A DNA stretch of 64,000 bases from Arion vulgaris (taxonomy: Eukaryota; Mollusca; Gastropoda; Stylommatophora; Arionidae): NCBI GenBank assembly GCA_020796225.1, contig CM036753.1:75156865-75220864 (forward strand), read 5' to 3'. Positions 21,958 through 33,462 of the stretch are shown in pieces. Below the pieces are notes generated by a model. It was not told the DNA's origin and did not search any database. It worked only from the letters and a program-made list of their open reading frames with translations. Position 1 is the first letter of the stretch. The number at the start of each line of letters is the position of its first letter. The translations under genes were made by a program, and so were the position numbers.

Positions 21958-23462
21958 TTTATTGTCTCTGTAGGAAAGTAGTTAAGACGTTTACCTGAAG
22001 TTTATTGTCTCTGTAGGAAAGTAGTTAAGACGTTTACCTGAAGTTTATTGTCTCTGTAGGAAAGTAGTTAAGACGTTTACCTGAAGTTTATTGTCTCTGT
22101 AGGAAAGTAGTTAAGACGTTTACCTGAAGTTTATTGTCTCTGTAGGAAAGTAGTTAAGACGTTTACCTGAAGTTTATTGTCTCTGTAGGAAAGTAGTTAA
22201 GACGTTTACCTGAAGTTTATTGTCTCTGTAGGAAAGTAGTTAAGACGTTTACCTGAAGTTTATTGTCTCTGTAGGAAAGTAGTTAAGACGTTTACCTGAA
22301 GTTTATTGTCTCTGTAGGAAAGTAGTTAAGACGTTTACCTGAAGTTTATTGTCTCTGTAGGAAAGTAGTTAAGACGTTTACCTGAAGTTTATTGTCTCTG
22401 TAGGAAAGTAGTTAAGACGTTTACCTGAAGTTTATTGTCTCTGTAGGAAAGTAGTTAAGACGTTTACCTGAAGTTTATTGTCTCTGTAGGAAAGTAGTTA
22501 AGACGTTTACCTGAAGTTTATTGTCTCTGTAGGAAAGTAGTTAAGACGTTTACCTGAAGTTTATTGTCTCTGTAGGAAAGTAGTTAAGACGTTTACCTGA
22601 AGTTTATTGTCTCTGTAGGAAAGTAGTTAAGACGTTTACCTGAAGTTTATTGTCTCTGTAGGAAAGTAGTTAAGACGTTTACCTGAAGTTTATTGTCTCT
22701 GTAGGAAAGTAGTTAAGACGTTTACCTGAAGTTTATTGTCTCTGTAGGAAAGTAGTTAAGACGTTTACCTGAAGTTTATTGTCTCTGTAGGAAAGTAGTT
22801 AAGACGTTTACCTGAAGTTTATTGTCTCTGTAGGAAAGTAGTTAAGACGTTTACCTGAAGTTTATTGTCTCTGTAGGAAAGTAGTTAAGACGTTTACCTG
22901 AAGTTTATTGTCTCTGTAGGAAAGTAGTTAAGACGTTTACCTGAAGTTTATTGTCTCTGTAGGAAAGTAGTTAAGACGTTTACCTGAAGTTTATTGTCTC
23001 TGTAGGAAAGTAGTTAAGACGTTTACCTGAAGTTTATTGTCTCTGTAGGAAAGTAGTTAAGACGTTTACCTGAAGTTTATTGTCTCTGTAGGAAAGTAGT
23101 TAAGACGTTTACCTGAAGTTTATTGTCTCTGTAGGAAAGTAGTTAAGACGTTTACCTGAAGTTTATTGTCTCTGTAGGAAAGTAGTTAAGACGTTTACCT
23201 GAAGTTTATTGTCTCTGTAGGAAAGTAGTTAAGACGTTTACCTGAAGTTTATTGTCTCTGTAGGAAAGTAGTTAAGACGTTTACCTGAAGTTTATTGTCT
23301 CTGTAGGAAAGTAGTTAAGACGTTTACCTGAAGTTTATTGTCTCTGTAGGAAAGTAGTTAAGACGTTTACCTGAAGTTTATTGTCTCTGTAGGAAAGTAG
23401 TTAAGACGTTTACCTGAAGTTTATTGTCTCTGTAGGAAAGTAGTTAAGACGTTTACCTGAAG
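21958..23462. repeat. 43-bp minisatellite, 35 apparently identical copies
   Basis: Unit 'tttattgtctctgtaggaaa' 'gtagttaagacgtttacctg' 'aag'. The array is 1505 bp, exactly 35 x 43, with no indel and no substitution visible by eye. The last unit runs directly into the B-box half of a SINE-B (23463 on). Each unit holds the tRNA-like 5' half, including the A-box region, plus 'tttatt'. Confidence 0.97.
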
Positions 23463-23710
23463 TTCTGAAGGTTATGGGTTCGATTCTGGACCGAGTCACA
23501 AGTGCAATATTTTTATGAGATCCCTAGGATTGTTTCTGAAGCTACGGAGCTCATGCTTTGTGCAACACTATCCGTAGATGGGGTGCCAGTTCTGCACACA
23601 GGAACGGATTCATAAGGGGAAACCAGGTGCAATGAAGTCAATCCTTAGGCCTTTAGAGCCTTTTAATTGTCACACTTTCTAGCCGGTGTGGAGAGTAAGT
23701 TCGCTGTTCG
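23463..23710 (+). mobile_element. SINE-B (B box and body) at the end of the 43-bp array
   Basis: B box 'gggttcgattctgg' followed by 'accgagtcacaagtgcaat', 'gctacggagctcatgctttg' and 'aaaccaggtgcaatgaagtc'. It aligns base for base with the element at 57046. Its missing 5' half is the last array unit. Confidence 0.85.
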
Positions 23711-24309
23711 AAAATACCAAATTCAAACGTTGTGGTCCCTCAGATCTCACGAAATGCGTCATTTGGTGTTACAAAAATAGTTCGTCAATGTTACAGTGTT
23801 CTAAAAACCATGTATGTCATCGTGAAAAATAGTTTTTAATTTTTCCCTTTGCATTACTTGTTAGAAGAGAATATATTTAAATAAGACAGCTTACATATAT
23901 CAACCTTTCAGTTTCACATTTTTAAATTGTAAAATATCAAAACTTACAACCACACTGGACAAATTCTGCTTGTCTAAGATGGGGAAGCTGAAGAGTTGAG
24001 AAGGAAGATCGCTGGGGGGTGTAAAGGTTATTGACATCACCTGATGACATGGGTAAGGAAAATGTTGATACGGGTGTAATGTTAGGGTCGAGCTTATCAG
24101 CTGATGACGTCAGAGATAAGCAATTGCGAGAGTCTGCAGTTCTTCCTATATTGTGAGCTTTTGCTTCGCATAGAAAAGTGCTAACTAGACAAATATAAAA
24201 TTAATCTTACAGAATGTAATGGTGAACAGCATAACGTGGTAGAGATCTTACTTAAAATTTAGAATAGTGATGATCAATTCACTTCCTCAATAGCCTTCAT
24301 TCTAGATTT
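23711..24309. other. No recognisable feature
   Basis: Unique non-coding sequence. No frame, repeat or RNA signal recognised. Confidence 0.4.
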
Positions 24310-24590
24310 CAATCAATCAAGTGTCATTTCTGCTGGCGTTGGCGATCATGTCTCTCCACAACTCTCTCTCTCCTTGGTGCAGTTAATAAATTCTGAGGTC
24401 GATCTTGTATTGAACCATGATGTCAGGCCATCCAATATATTCTCCCTCTGTATTTCACGATCTCTCCTTCCCTGAATTTTACCTGTTGTCACCAAATGTT
24501 CTAAACCTTCTCTTCGCATTATATGCCCGAAGAACCTTGATTGCAGGATTCTTATTCTTTTGATAAAGTTTCTTTGTGTGCAGGCCTGAT
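24310..24590 (-). mobile_element. LINE 3' end (LINE-L type)
   Basis: The minus strand reads segments around WRDMIANAS, an ending related to the MIAYGT ending at 58900, and a run with FGHIMRREGLEHL-like sequence; the tail is (ATTG)n-like at 24310. Strongly decayed. Confidence 0.55.
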
Positions 24591-24779
24591 TCTAGATTTG
24601 GTGAATCCAAAACCCATGTAACATAAAGCCGTCAAGCTCAAGTGGAAATTACCGGAAATCATCATCACGTCACGTGACGCTTGTTTTCCAATATTGTCAA
24701 GATTAAGACTAATATATTTTAAATCATAGTTAACAGATCCCTTAGCCACAGAGACGTATCAGGTGTTACTTGTATACCT

Positions 24780-25015
24780 ATTGTTACTACCTGTACTACC
24801 GCTTTTAGCGCGAGTGTAGGACAAGTGTAGGCGAGACGAGAGCCTGCGGAATTTAATGGCCGCTGCATGGCTAGTACAGTCGCTGCGAAACATTTCAGGT
24901 TAGGATTTTTCATTTATGCCCACAACAGAAAAAAAGATTCTTTGCTTTACCGTGGATTGAACACAGGTCTCCCGCATGGGAGCCGCGCTCTATTCCATTC
25001 GGCCAGACTTTTCTC
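24780..25015 (-). mobile_element. SINE-F, second copy
   Basis: Same order as 7693-7915: B box on the minus strand 'gttcaatccacggtaaagc', body 'gggcataaatgaaaaatcc', 'ggaatttaatgg'-type block and 'cgctaaaagcgg' end. Confidence 0.75.
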
Positions 25016-25084
25016 TGTTACTTGTAAGCTTTTGCCGAATTCTTTGATATCTTCCTTGGTTACGTATGTGTCCTAATAAGATAA

Positions 25085-25320
25085 TGGGAGCCACAGTAGT
25101 AAAGTGCTTAGAGTCCTTGTTTTCTAAACTTGTGGTCACGGTTTAATCCCTAGTTATAGTTGGATCTTCCCAATCGCAAATGGCTCTCAGATCGATCCAG
25201 CTGTACCTGCGCACCAGAGAAACACTGGAAAGTAAAGACGACCGATGTGATGTACACAGCACCACTATTGTGTGCCATCTGCCAAAGAATAGCACATACC
25301 TTGCACTGTATTACCCATTA
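25085..25320 (+). mobile_element. SINE-G candidate, tRNA-headed
   Basis: A-box-like 'agtagtaaagtgcttagag' and B box 'cggtttaatccc' at tRNA-like spacing, then a body 'gcaccagagaaacactgg'. Only one copy is in this window, so family status is unproven. Confidence 0.4.
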
Positions 25321-25524
25321 TACAGCATAATATGAATAAGGGTTATTTGTTGTACATTCCTTAATCAGTATTTAGGCCTTTACAATTCTTAGCTTTAATT
25401 TCATTGTTTCGGTGAAAAGTAATCAGCTATATCATCAACTATTTTTATGCTGACACAGTGTGCGGAGTGCTGCTCTATTGTCTTCGAAACTTACAATAGT
25501 GTATACATATATATTCATCTAATA

Positions 25525-26300
25525 CCGTTACATGTTACATACTTAGCCTGCAAGAAATTTCTTCATACCGCTCTATCCTGGGCAACTCTTTCAATCTCTT
25601 CTATGGAATTGAGTTGGAAATTTCACACCTCACTCAGTCAATTTAGTTTCCTTGTTTAATAATGGCGTATTTTTACTTCTTGAACTCTGTGTCTCTCACT
25701 TCAACGCCTGCTTTTGTGATTCTTTGATCACTTTGTCTTAGTGTATGTCCAACATATCTCCATCCTTTCTTTCTTATAACAATTGTTCCTAGTGGTTGAC
25801 CAAACATTTCTTTGATTTCATCACTTCTCCTCAACTCGTCTAATTTGACCTACGATAGTACGATTACTTAATAATGCCTCGACTGGTAAACTATATGTTT
25901 AAAAAACAGCTAGTTGTTTCTCTGTAAGATCATCTTGCTAACTTTGCTGTAGATTTCAAGATATAGTTGTCTGCTTATTTGCTTGTCTATGTTATTTGGC
26001 ATAATTCCTATTGCAGCATTCAGTTGTTTTTTGTGTTACTTTGTTTATATTTTTTTTAAACCGTATTAATTTCAAATCTTTTTCTGTTGTATATTTTCCT
26101 AATCCATCTGTGTATGTATAGGCTCAAGACTTGGTTCATAATTTATCTCTATGAAGTATGTATGTATTTCTTTGTGTATTCGTTTGGCTGCTATTATTTT
26201 TAATACTAGATTTCCGGTATGAAGGGAGGTCTGTAGAAGTTTTTGCAACCCATCAGTCATAATTTCCTGATTCAATTAGATCTTTCAAGATTGCCATTCT
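25525..26300 (-). pseudogene. LINE-K C-terminal region
   Basis: The minus strand's 3' end ('gcggtatgaagaaatttctt') corresponds to a W…-type C-terminus. Internal block 'gaccaaacatttctttgatt' and 'ttcttataacaattgttcct' aligns to 32700 and to the source of the 39.5-41.1 kb array. It becomes unalignable beyond about 26300. Confidence 0.65.
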
Positions 26301-26706
26301 GATCTTAATATTTTCTAGCTGCTTACAGATTACGTTTCATAAGGAGGGCAATAAAAAGAATGATGTTTAACATGTTTCCTTGAACGATATTTTTTAAACT
26401 CTTTTACATGCACATGCACTGATATTTTTTTACCTTCAACTAAAAGCGTAGAAAGTTTGTAAAAATAAGGAACGTTTTCTTAAACAAGAAAAATTACTAG
26501 AAAGCAGAACAAAATATGATTAATTCTTATGGCAAATATTGTGGTTGAAATACAAACTGTTTCTGGTAGGAAACTCAAAATATTTTTAAATAGTCTACAC
26601 AAATATATAATTAAGCAAACGAAACGAAAAAAAAATTTAAACAATGAGAAAGCAACATATTGTTCTATTCTTCATTTGTTCTCGTGCTGAAGATAGCTTT
26701 CCTTAC

Positions 26707-26747
<41 letters not shown>

Positions 26748-27178
26748 CATATTCTTATTTTTCCCTGTTTTTAATTATTTAACACATCTTAAATGTTGTG
26801 TATTTTGACTGACATTGTATGTCTGACTTTTGTTTACTTTTTCTAAGACCTGATAATTAATGTTATTGTTTTCTATTATTTTTTAACTGTGCTACTTCGC
26901 GTGAGGTATTCATATGTTTATTTTAGGATATGCAAACATGTCAGAAATCTTTGAAACGTTGAGTGTAAATTTATCTTTACTTTAAAATGTATAGATAAAT
27001 CATTTTCGAATAATTGTTTCTGTTCATTACGTTGAGTGCATTCTGTAACCATCACAAGCACTTTTGTTTCATGGAAAGACTTAAATATTTGAGAGAGAAA
27101 AACTCAGACAAAGATCAAATATCGCCAATACATCAACCAGCACAGCGGTAGAAATGTGACATGTTATCTGAGACTGTA
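26301..27178. other. Intergenic, with a TA microsatellite
   Basis: A+T-rich. (TA)n at 26708-26752. Nothing else recognised. Confidence 0.5.
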
Positions 27179-27190
27179 GTAGTTGTGTTC

Positions 27191-27445
27191 TTCTTCTTTT
27201 TCTTCTTTGCGTTCGTTCTTTACGACCAATTTTAATCACTCTGTGATATGTTTGATCTTTGCCAAGAACGTGTATACGTTGCACATTGGTTTGGTAGGCC
27301 CCTAAACGCATAGACTTCTACACGTTTAGGACATGTGCATCCGATTTCAGCCAAACATCCTTAGTCGCCTCTTACGACATGCGTGGCAGGTAACAGTGGT
27401 TCTATTCTTTACACCCCAAATTTGGGCCCCGGTAACCACTCGGAC
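27191..27445 (-). mobile_element. SINE-A with 12-bp TSD
   Basis: Full-length short SINE-A with GAA tail at the left. Perfect duplication 'gtagttgtgttc' at 27179-27190 and 27446-27457. Confidence 0.94.
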
Positions 27446-27599
27446 GTAGTTGTGTTCAACCTGTGGTACTTGTGCATTCGGTTGAATGTAAAACCACAGC
27501 AACAGGTACTCTTTATCTACTCAATACCTACTCATTTGTTTGCTGTTAATATTCAGAGCTCTGTATTGTTGTTTGGGGAAAGGCGAGGAGGGGGTGTCT

Positions 27600-28335
27600 G
27601 GTCCTCTTTGACAGGAAGATAAGGAGCATATTCAGCTCAAATAGGAAATCTGTGTTGCTTTATGGATCAGAAACGTGGCGAGTCAACAAGTTGAACACAT
27701 ATAAGATTCAGACCTTGCCAACGGAAGTCTTCCACGTATTCTCAGACAGAGATGGTATGATAGAGCTGCAAACAAAGTCATCTCTTCTCCTTCTTCTTTG
27801 TGTTCATTCTTTACAACCAATTGTAATCACTCTTTGTGATATGTTTGATCTTTGCCAAGAACGTGTTTACGTTGCACATTGTTTTGGTAGGCCCCTAAAC
27901 GCATAGACTTCTACACTCTTAGGACACGTGCATCCCAATTCAGCTAAACCTCCTTAGTCGCCTCTTACGACATGCGTGGCAGGTAACAGTGGTTCTATAC
28001 TTTAGACCCAAATTTGGGCCCCGATAACCACTCGGGCGTCACAAAGTCATGTGGATAAGAACCGGACAGGAACCCATGATGACCCAGGTCAAGAATAGAA
28101 AATGGTGATGGGTCTAGCATACCCTGCGGAAGACACAGTCGAGTGTTACTAGACAAGCACTTGAGTGGAACCCTCAAGGAAAACGAAAAAGAGGACGCCC
28201 TAAACAGACCTAGCATTCTAGAGAAACTGAAGAGTGCTCGACTATCCTGGAAGACCATAAAGAGAACAGCCAGAGACCGAGAAGAGCGGCGAACAACTGT
28301 TAGCCTATGCTCCACGAGGAGCGGAGAGGAATAAG
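27600..28335 (+). pseudogene. LINE-S 3' part, split by a SINE
   Basis: The left part (27600-27781) reads LFDRKIRSIFSSNRKSVLLY then GSETWRVNKLN. The right part (28041-28335) reads a shifted [20 protein letters not shown] then SARLSWKTIKRTARDREER and CSTRSGEE, the usual C-terminus of this LINE type. A SINE-A occupies 27782-28040. Removing it and one duplicate restores a continuous but frame-shifted element. Confidence 0.88.
27782..28040 (-). mobile_element. SINE-A nested in LINE-S, 10-bp TSD
   Basis: Perfect duplication 'acaaagtcat' at 27772-27781 and 28041-28050. Complete short SINE-A with decayed GAA tail at the left. Confidence 0.94.
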
Positions 28336-28349
28336 TCAGTAAGTAAGGA

Positions 28350-28740
28350 GATCGTCTCTCGTTCCAAAAGTACTAGGTTCGTTTCCCGCGATGAGTATAT
28401 TTTTTCCAGAGATCTGATCTCAATGTAGGTGAGATCAAGTCCCTAATCATTTAGGAAACAAACGATAAAATATAGATGATGTGTACAAGTTGAGTTCATA
28501 AACGAGTCATAGCAGTTGAAAATCGCTAAGTGTGCAGTAAAGCTGCTGAATGTGCACAATTCATTATAAAAATTAAAGTAAAATTCCAACAAAAATTTTG
28601 ATCATCTTCACAATTGCATCGAGGACCCTTGTCCGTGCACTGTCGCTGAAATCTTTCTGTGTAAGAAAAACATAGGAGCACTCATGGTTATTCACCGAAG
28701 TACAAGTGATAATGGTCATGAGAGTCAATCAATCAATACT
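28350..28740 (+). mobile_element. SINE-C (~390 bp) with (AATC)n tail
   Basis: B-box-like 'aggttcgtttcccg', then 'gatctcaatgtaggtgagat', 'gacgtc'-poor body and 'tctgtgtaagaaaaacatag', ending 'gtcaatcaatcaata'. The same succession occurs at 52965-53370. Confidence 0.8.
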
Positions 28741-28804
28741 ACATAACAAGACAAACAACAGTAGACAAATAAATAAAGACAATAAATATGAGGCCAAAAT
28801 GTAC

Positions 28805-28900
28805 AAGACCTCATCATCATCGTCAAGTGCCGTGCCGGCTGGTGTAATCGATCATGGATCTCCACAAATCTCTGTCTTTGGTTTTTACTATCATCTCAGA
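28805..28900 (-). mobile_element. LINE 3' tip
   Basis: The minus-strand end 'agagatttgtggagatccat' 'gatcgattacaccagccggc', then a GAT tail; related to 31125-31190 on the + strand. Confidence 0.65.
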
Positions 28901-29054
28901 TATTGACGCTTTTCCATGCCATGACCTAAATATAAGACCTACAATATACTATTAGTCACATCAGGAATACATCAATCACATTATATTTGATCTACATGTA
29001 GAAGAGTCAAGTTATAGGGCCGTGATCTTGTTATTTTGTATCTTACACTCGTTT

Positions 29055-29150
29055 ATTATAAATGTTGTTACGGATGTGACAGACAATAAAGCACCAGGCC
29101 CAGATGATATTCTCGCTGAATTAATTAACAGAAGATATAGGAATCAAATA
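29055..29150 (+). pseudogene. LINE RT N-terminal motif fragment
   Basis: Reads VTDNKAPGPDDILAELIN, the conserved NKAPGPD.I..E.. motif of LINE reverse transcriptases. Only about 95 bp; a MITE follows. Confidence 0.75.
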
Positions 29151-29173
29151 GCTACACAGAATACACAACCGTG

Positions 29174-29336
29174 CAGTGGCGGCTGGTCATTAAGGGCCAG
29201 TGGGGCCGGGCCCACTAAAATTAATGTAACGTGTATTTATTATTTTATAAATTAAAATATAACCTAACCAAAACCTTGATTTTTCCGAAAATTTGTGTCT
29301 GGCCCCACCAACAATAATGAGCACGAGCCGCCACTG
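29174..29336 (+). mobile_element. hAT-type MITE, copy 2
   Basis: 163 bp. Perfect 8-bp TSD 'caaccgtg' at 29166-29173 and 29337-29344. TIRs CAGTGGCGGCTGGT and ACGAGCCGCCACTG. Confidence 0.96.
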
Positions 29337-29591
29337 CAACCGTGTCTGAACCACACCAGAAACACATTTTTGTTCATTCATAAAAAGTAAACTCTACAAA
29401 TGTTTGCGCTACAACGGCCATATTGTATGACATTTTGCGTAATTAATGAGGTCACTATGTTTATTGGAATTTGATTTCCGTACTTACACTATACATTGTG
29501 ACAACCGTCAAATCGAGGGAGACGAGACAGAGACAGACAATTGTGGATAGCCTGACTTCATGTCACGGTAGAACGTCAACATCTGAGTTGA

Positions 29592-31095
29592 TCATCATCA
29601 TCAGGTGCCGTCTCCACATCGAAGGTTGGCTGCAATGAATCTCCAGCATCCTCTGTCTTTTGCCTTGGTGTTGCACACTGCCAGACTGTAACCTGTCCAT
29701 TTCTTAAAGTTTCCTCCACTTATCTCTCGGTCTTCCTCTTGCTCTTCTCCCTCAACTTTCCCCTCTAGTAAATGTTTTATCATGGTGTCATGCCTTTTTG
29801 TGCCCAAAATACTTTACTTGTCTGAATTTTATTTCTCTTAATAATTGTTTCTTCATGCCTAGTTTTCCTAAAACTTATTTGTCTGTTTTTCTGTCCATGA
29901 AACTCTGCCTATTCTTCTATATATCCACATCTCAAATGCATCAATTCTGTCTTCTAACTGCTTGTTCATTGTCCATGTTTCCATACATTAATATAGGATA
30001 TATATAGCATTTGATCATTCTAATTTTTAGCCTGTTTGTGATTTGTTTGGATGTCAGTAACTTTCTCATACTATTGAAATTATCCTTGGCCATTCCTATT
30101 CTCTTTTAATTTCTGTTATACATCTGCCATCATCTGTTATCATCTGACCGAGATATGAGAAGCTTTTACTTGATGTAGTAATTCTCCATGTATTTTTATA
30201 TTAATTTTAGGTTTTTCCATTTCCTTGTTGATTACCATAGTTTTTGTTTTCTGTATGTTAATGTCTAATCCATATTCCTTGCTAGTTCTGTCCAATTGGT
30301 CCACTAATTCTTGTAGATCTTGTTCATTTTCTGCTACCAATACTGTGTCATCTGCATATCTTAAGTTATTTATTATTTTTCCATTGATCTTGAGTCCTGG
30401 CATTCCCTCTAGTTGTTTGAAGATTTTCTCTGTGTAGATGTTAAATAGGCTTGGTGACAGATGCATCCTTGTCTCACTCCTCTCTTTATGTCTATGTATG
30501 GAGAGTAGCTATTTTCATATTTTATTATTGCTGTCTGTTCCCAGTATATGTTACTTATTAGTCTGATATCATCCCCATCTAGGCCTATTTCTTGTAGACA
30601 TATGATTAGCTTTTCATGTTGGACTCTGTCAAAAGCTTTGCTATAATCGATGAAACACAAGTAGATACTTTTGCACTTCTATATACTTGTCTGCGAGTAG
30701 TCTTATACAAAGTAGTGCCTCTCTTGTTCCTCTGTTCTTTCTAAAGCCAAACTGTTCTTCTCCTACTTCTATGTCTATCTTGTTTTTTAAATTCTTTCAT
30801 GTATGATCTTGAGTAGTATTTTTGTTATGTGGCTCATCAGGCTAATTGTCCTATAGTCTGTGCACTCCTGTGCTTTGGGCTTTTGGGTAGTGGTATGAAT
30901 ACTGATGTCTTCAAGTCTCTTGGTATATATCATGTGTTATATATATCATTGCACAAATCTGTAATGGTTGAAATACCAAAATCCTCTAAGGAGGTTAACA
31001 TTTCCACAGTAATATTGTCCAATCCGCAGCCTTTCCTCGCTTCATTGTTTTGATTGCTCTTACAACTTCAGATGTTAGTATTCTTGGGCCGTCAT
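29592..31095 (-). pseudogene. LINE-V: RT domain to 3' end
   Basis: The longest LINE piece in the window. Reading the minus strand from about 31095: a decayed N-terminal RT, then CFIDYSKAFDRVQHEKLI, GVRQGCI…(shift)…LSPSLFNIYTEKIF and the active-site LRYADDTVLVAENE. Then come LDINIQKTKTMVINKE, a decayed linker, and a C-terminus with KRHDTMIKHLLEGKVEG and TKAKDRGCWRFIAANLRCGDG, ending in (GAT)n at 29592. At least four frameshifts. It could be an RTE- or CR1-type element; the endonuclease is absent. Confidence 0.9.
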
Positions 31096-31124
31096 TGCAC
31101 TTTATACTTCGTTGATAGCAAACA

Positions 31125-31190
31125 CCAAAGTCAGAGATTGGAAAGATCCATGATCGCCTACGCCAGCCAGCACGGCACCTGATGATGATA
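31125..31190 (+). mobile_element. LINE 3' tip (LINE-L type)
   Basis: Reads RLERSMIAYASQHGT and stop, then 'gatgatgataatg' tail. Abuts LINE-V head to head. Confidence 0.65.
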
Positions 31191-31363
31191 ATGACTTACT
31201 CTATTCCCATAACTGTTTGATTCTTTTATGAAAATTCTAAGTTATGTTTTACCTTTCCGTGTACCTACTACTACAACTGTTAAGAATCGATACCAGATTA
31301 ATTACAGTATACTAGACCGTTAGACAAATACGACGTTACTGAATGTTTCTTCGACAATTGCAG

Positions 31364-31425
31364 CTCTTAAGCTCTCCAGATTTAGAGAATGCTGCCTCTC
31401 GTGTGAAGCGTCGTATACGTTTTCT
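31364..31425 (+). CDS. Candidate orphan exon
   Basis: Pyrimidine-containing acceptor 'gacaattgcag' and donor 'gtgagt' (31426) bracket 62 bp reading LLSSPDLENAASRVKRRIRF. The composition (no microsatellite, no repeat match) and two good splice signals are suggestive. No family is recognised and no partner exon is found on this strand. The phase does not fit joining to the exon at 14848. It may equally be chance. Confidence 0.22.
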
Positions 31426-31699
31426 GTGAGTGTACTTTATTACAAATCAAAGGCGCAAATATTATAATATGTATTATAAATATTTATGGGAGAAACTGCT
31501 AAACAAATGTGTATGTGCTATTTTAAAGCACAGGAAGAAGAAAATGTAGAATAGGAATTGGACGTATAAAATGTAATACAATGAAAACCTGAAGAAGAAT
31601 GAATACGTGGAGAGAATAAAGGATAACATATTTGATGTGAGAGAAGATTGGTAGAGATTTAATGATGTTAAAATGTTAGGGGAGCGGAAAGGAGAAAAT

Positions 31700-31800
31700 G
31701 TAATGTGTGTGTGAGTGTGTGTGTGTGTAGGTGTTTGTATGAGTGTGTGTGTGAGTGTGTGGGTGTTTGTATGAGTATGTGTGTGTGTGAGTGTATATTG
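31700..31800. repeat. GT-rich microsatellite
   Basis: Interrupted (TG)n with gtgtttgtatgagtg modules. Confidence 0.9.
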
Positions 31801-31829
31801 TCTTCATAATGTAGCATGTTTTTTTTTTT

Positions 31830-32105
31830 TAAAACGTTGCTCCAACTACAATCCGCCTGAACAACTCTTGATCTCTATAACTTCGTGTTCATCAAGGTCG
31901 TGTTCAAGTTGTTTGTAATGTCTTGCTGCAACCATCGTCTTGGCCGTACCGTACCTTGTCTCGTCTTTCAGGAACCACACCCTTCAACATTGTTTTCTAA
32001 ACAAAAGATACTGGGTCGTTTAATGGGACCAAAATGTTTCAGTTTCCTGGACATGACGTATGAAACAATATTCCTCGATGTTCAGGTCTTGAAGGATGTT
32101 TATAT
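31830..32105 (-). mobile_element. LINE C-terminal fragment
   Basis: The minus strand reads LKHFGPIKRP, LENNVEGCGS, RRWLQQDITNNLNT and WSNVL-type residues, i.e. the (Y/H)FGHIKR…RPRRWLQD family ending. Frameshifted. Confidence 0.7.
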
Positions 32106-32179
32106 TTTTTCTATTATTTAACCATCACGTTCTAAGAATTTTTCTTCAATACTTTGTTTTAAAAGCGACCCGGTGAAAT

Positions 32180-32345
32180 TCGAAAGGAAATCTGGCTGCC
32201 GACTCATCTTCTTTCAACCCGGAGTTGGAGACGCAATGGAAGAAAATGTGGAGAGAGTGGAGAGATATGGAAAAGATGGCATTGGATAGGCGAGCTTGGA
32301 AGGCCTTGGTTGCGGACCTATGCTTCCTAGGGGAAGAAGACAAAA
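32180..32345 (+). mobile_element. LINE 3' end of another family
   Basis: Reads WKKMWREWRDMEKMALDRRA then WKALVADLCFLGEEDK, the ending W…MA.DR..WK.LVADLC known from CR1/Jockey-like elements. Confidence 0.65.
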
Positions 32346-32464
32346 CTTTGTTTTAGAAGATTCGATTTTGTTCTTTAATGATTGCGCAATGGTTATAAAC
32401 TGACAGAGCAATATGTCAACACAAAATTACTATTAACAATGAGGACATTAATTAATCATTCTTA

Positions 32465-33000
32465 TCGTTATACGTTACATGGGGGCTTGCAAGCAATTTC
32501 TCCATATCGCTTTATCCTGGACAACTCGCTCAATCTTCTCCATGGAACTGAGACCGATATTTATTGCCTCTCTCAGCAAAGTTCGTTTCATGGTTTCTTT
32601 AGGTCGTTTTATCTTTCTTGAACCCTCTGCATCCTACTTCAATGCCTGCTTTGATATACTTTGATCATTTCTCCTCAAGGTGTGCCCAACATATCCCCAT
32701 CTTCTCTTTCTTATAACAATTGTCACTAGTGGTTAACCAGACATTTCTCTTTCATCACTTCTCCTGAATTCGTTCTATTTTATATTCATTATTTTTCGCA
32801 GACATCTATTTTCAAATGCATTCAACTTGCTTTCTATATCTTTAATCATTTTCCAACTCTCGCTGGCATATGTTAGGATTGATACAACATTTGAATTGAA
32901 AATTTGTAATTTAGTTTTAATACTATATAACTAGCAGTTCCATATTTTATTTGGAATTTTAAAAGCTAGGGTTGCTTTGACAACTCGTAGCAAAATTAAT
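32465..33000 (-). pseudogene. LINE-K C-terminal region, second copy
   Basis: Aligns along its length with 25525-25900, 37018-37330 and the flanks of the 39.5-41.1 kb array (shared 'cttataacaattgtcacta', 'gacatttctctttcatca', 'ctcgctggcatatgttagg'). No intact frame. Confidence 0.78.
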
Positions 33001-33129
33001 GAGGACATTAAAACATTTTTTTAAAAATTGTATATTCTGGATCTGTAATTGACAATGATGGAAATTTTACAAAAGAAATCAGGGGGAGACTTTTATTTAA
33101 TCTCTTTCTCTAATGCTGTTTCGCCACAC

Positions 33130-33200
33130 CTCTTTAGAATACAAGGTTTCTAGAACGGGCTCTTGTTTGCGCTTCGCACTTTGTGTTTTTCACTGCCTTT
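33130..33200 (-). mobile_element. LINE-F 3' scrap
   Basis: 'ggtttctagaacgggctctt' 'gtttgcgcttcg' matches 44845-44880. Confidence 0.55.
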
Positions 33201-33462
33201 GTTATATAAATTTGTTCAACGTTTTAATGTCCCCCTCATTGTTGGTGATAATTTTAGGTTGACATATTGTGTTGACATATCTTAGTTATCTTTATATCCA
33301 GGAAAATGTTATGTTCTTCACTGAGTTCTTTAGCAGACAAAATTATCTACCTCAACCCCCCTAACATTATTTGAAAGGTCAAGCTGTGTCATCGGTGTAT
33401 CTTAACTCTGGAATCATATTTCAAATATTCACAAAACAGATGAGACTGCAGTAAACCTATTT

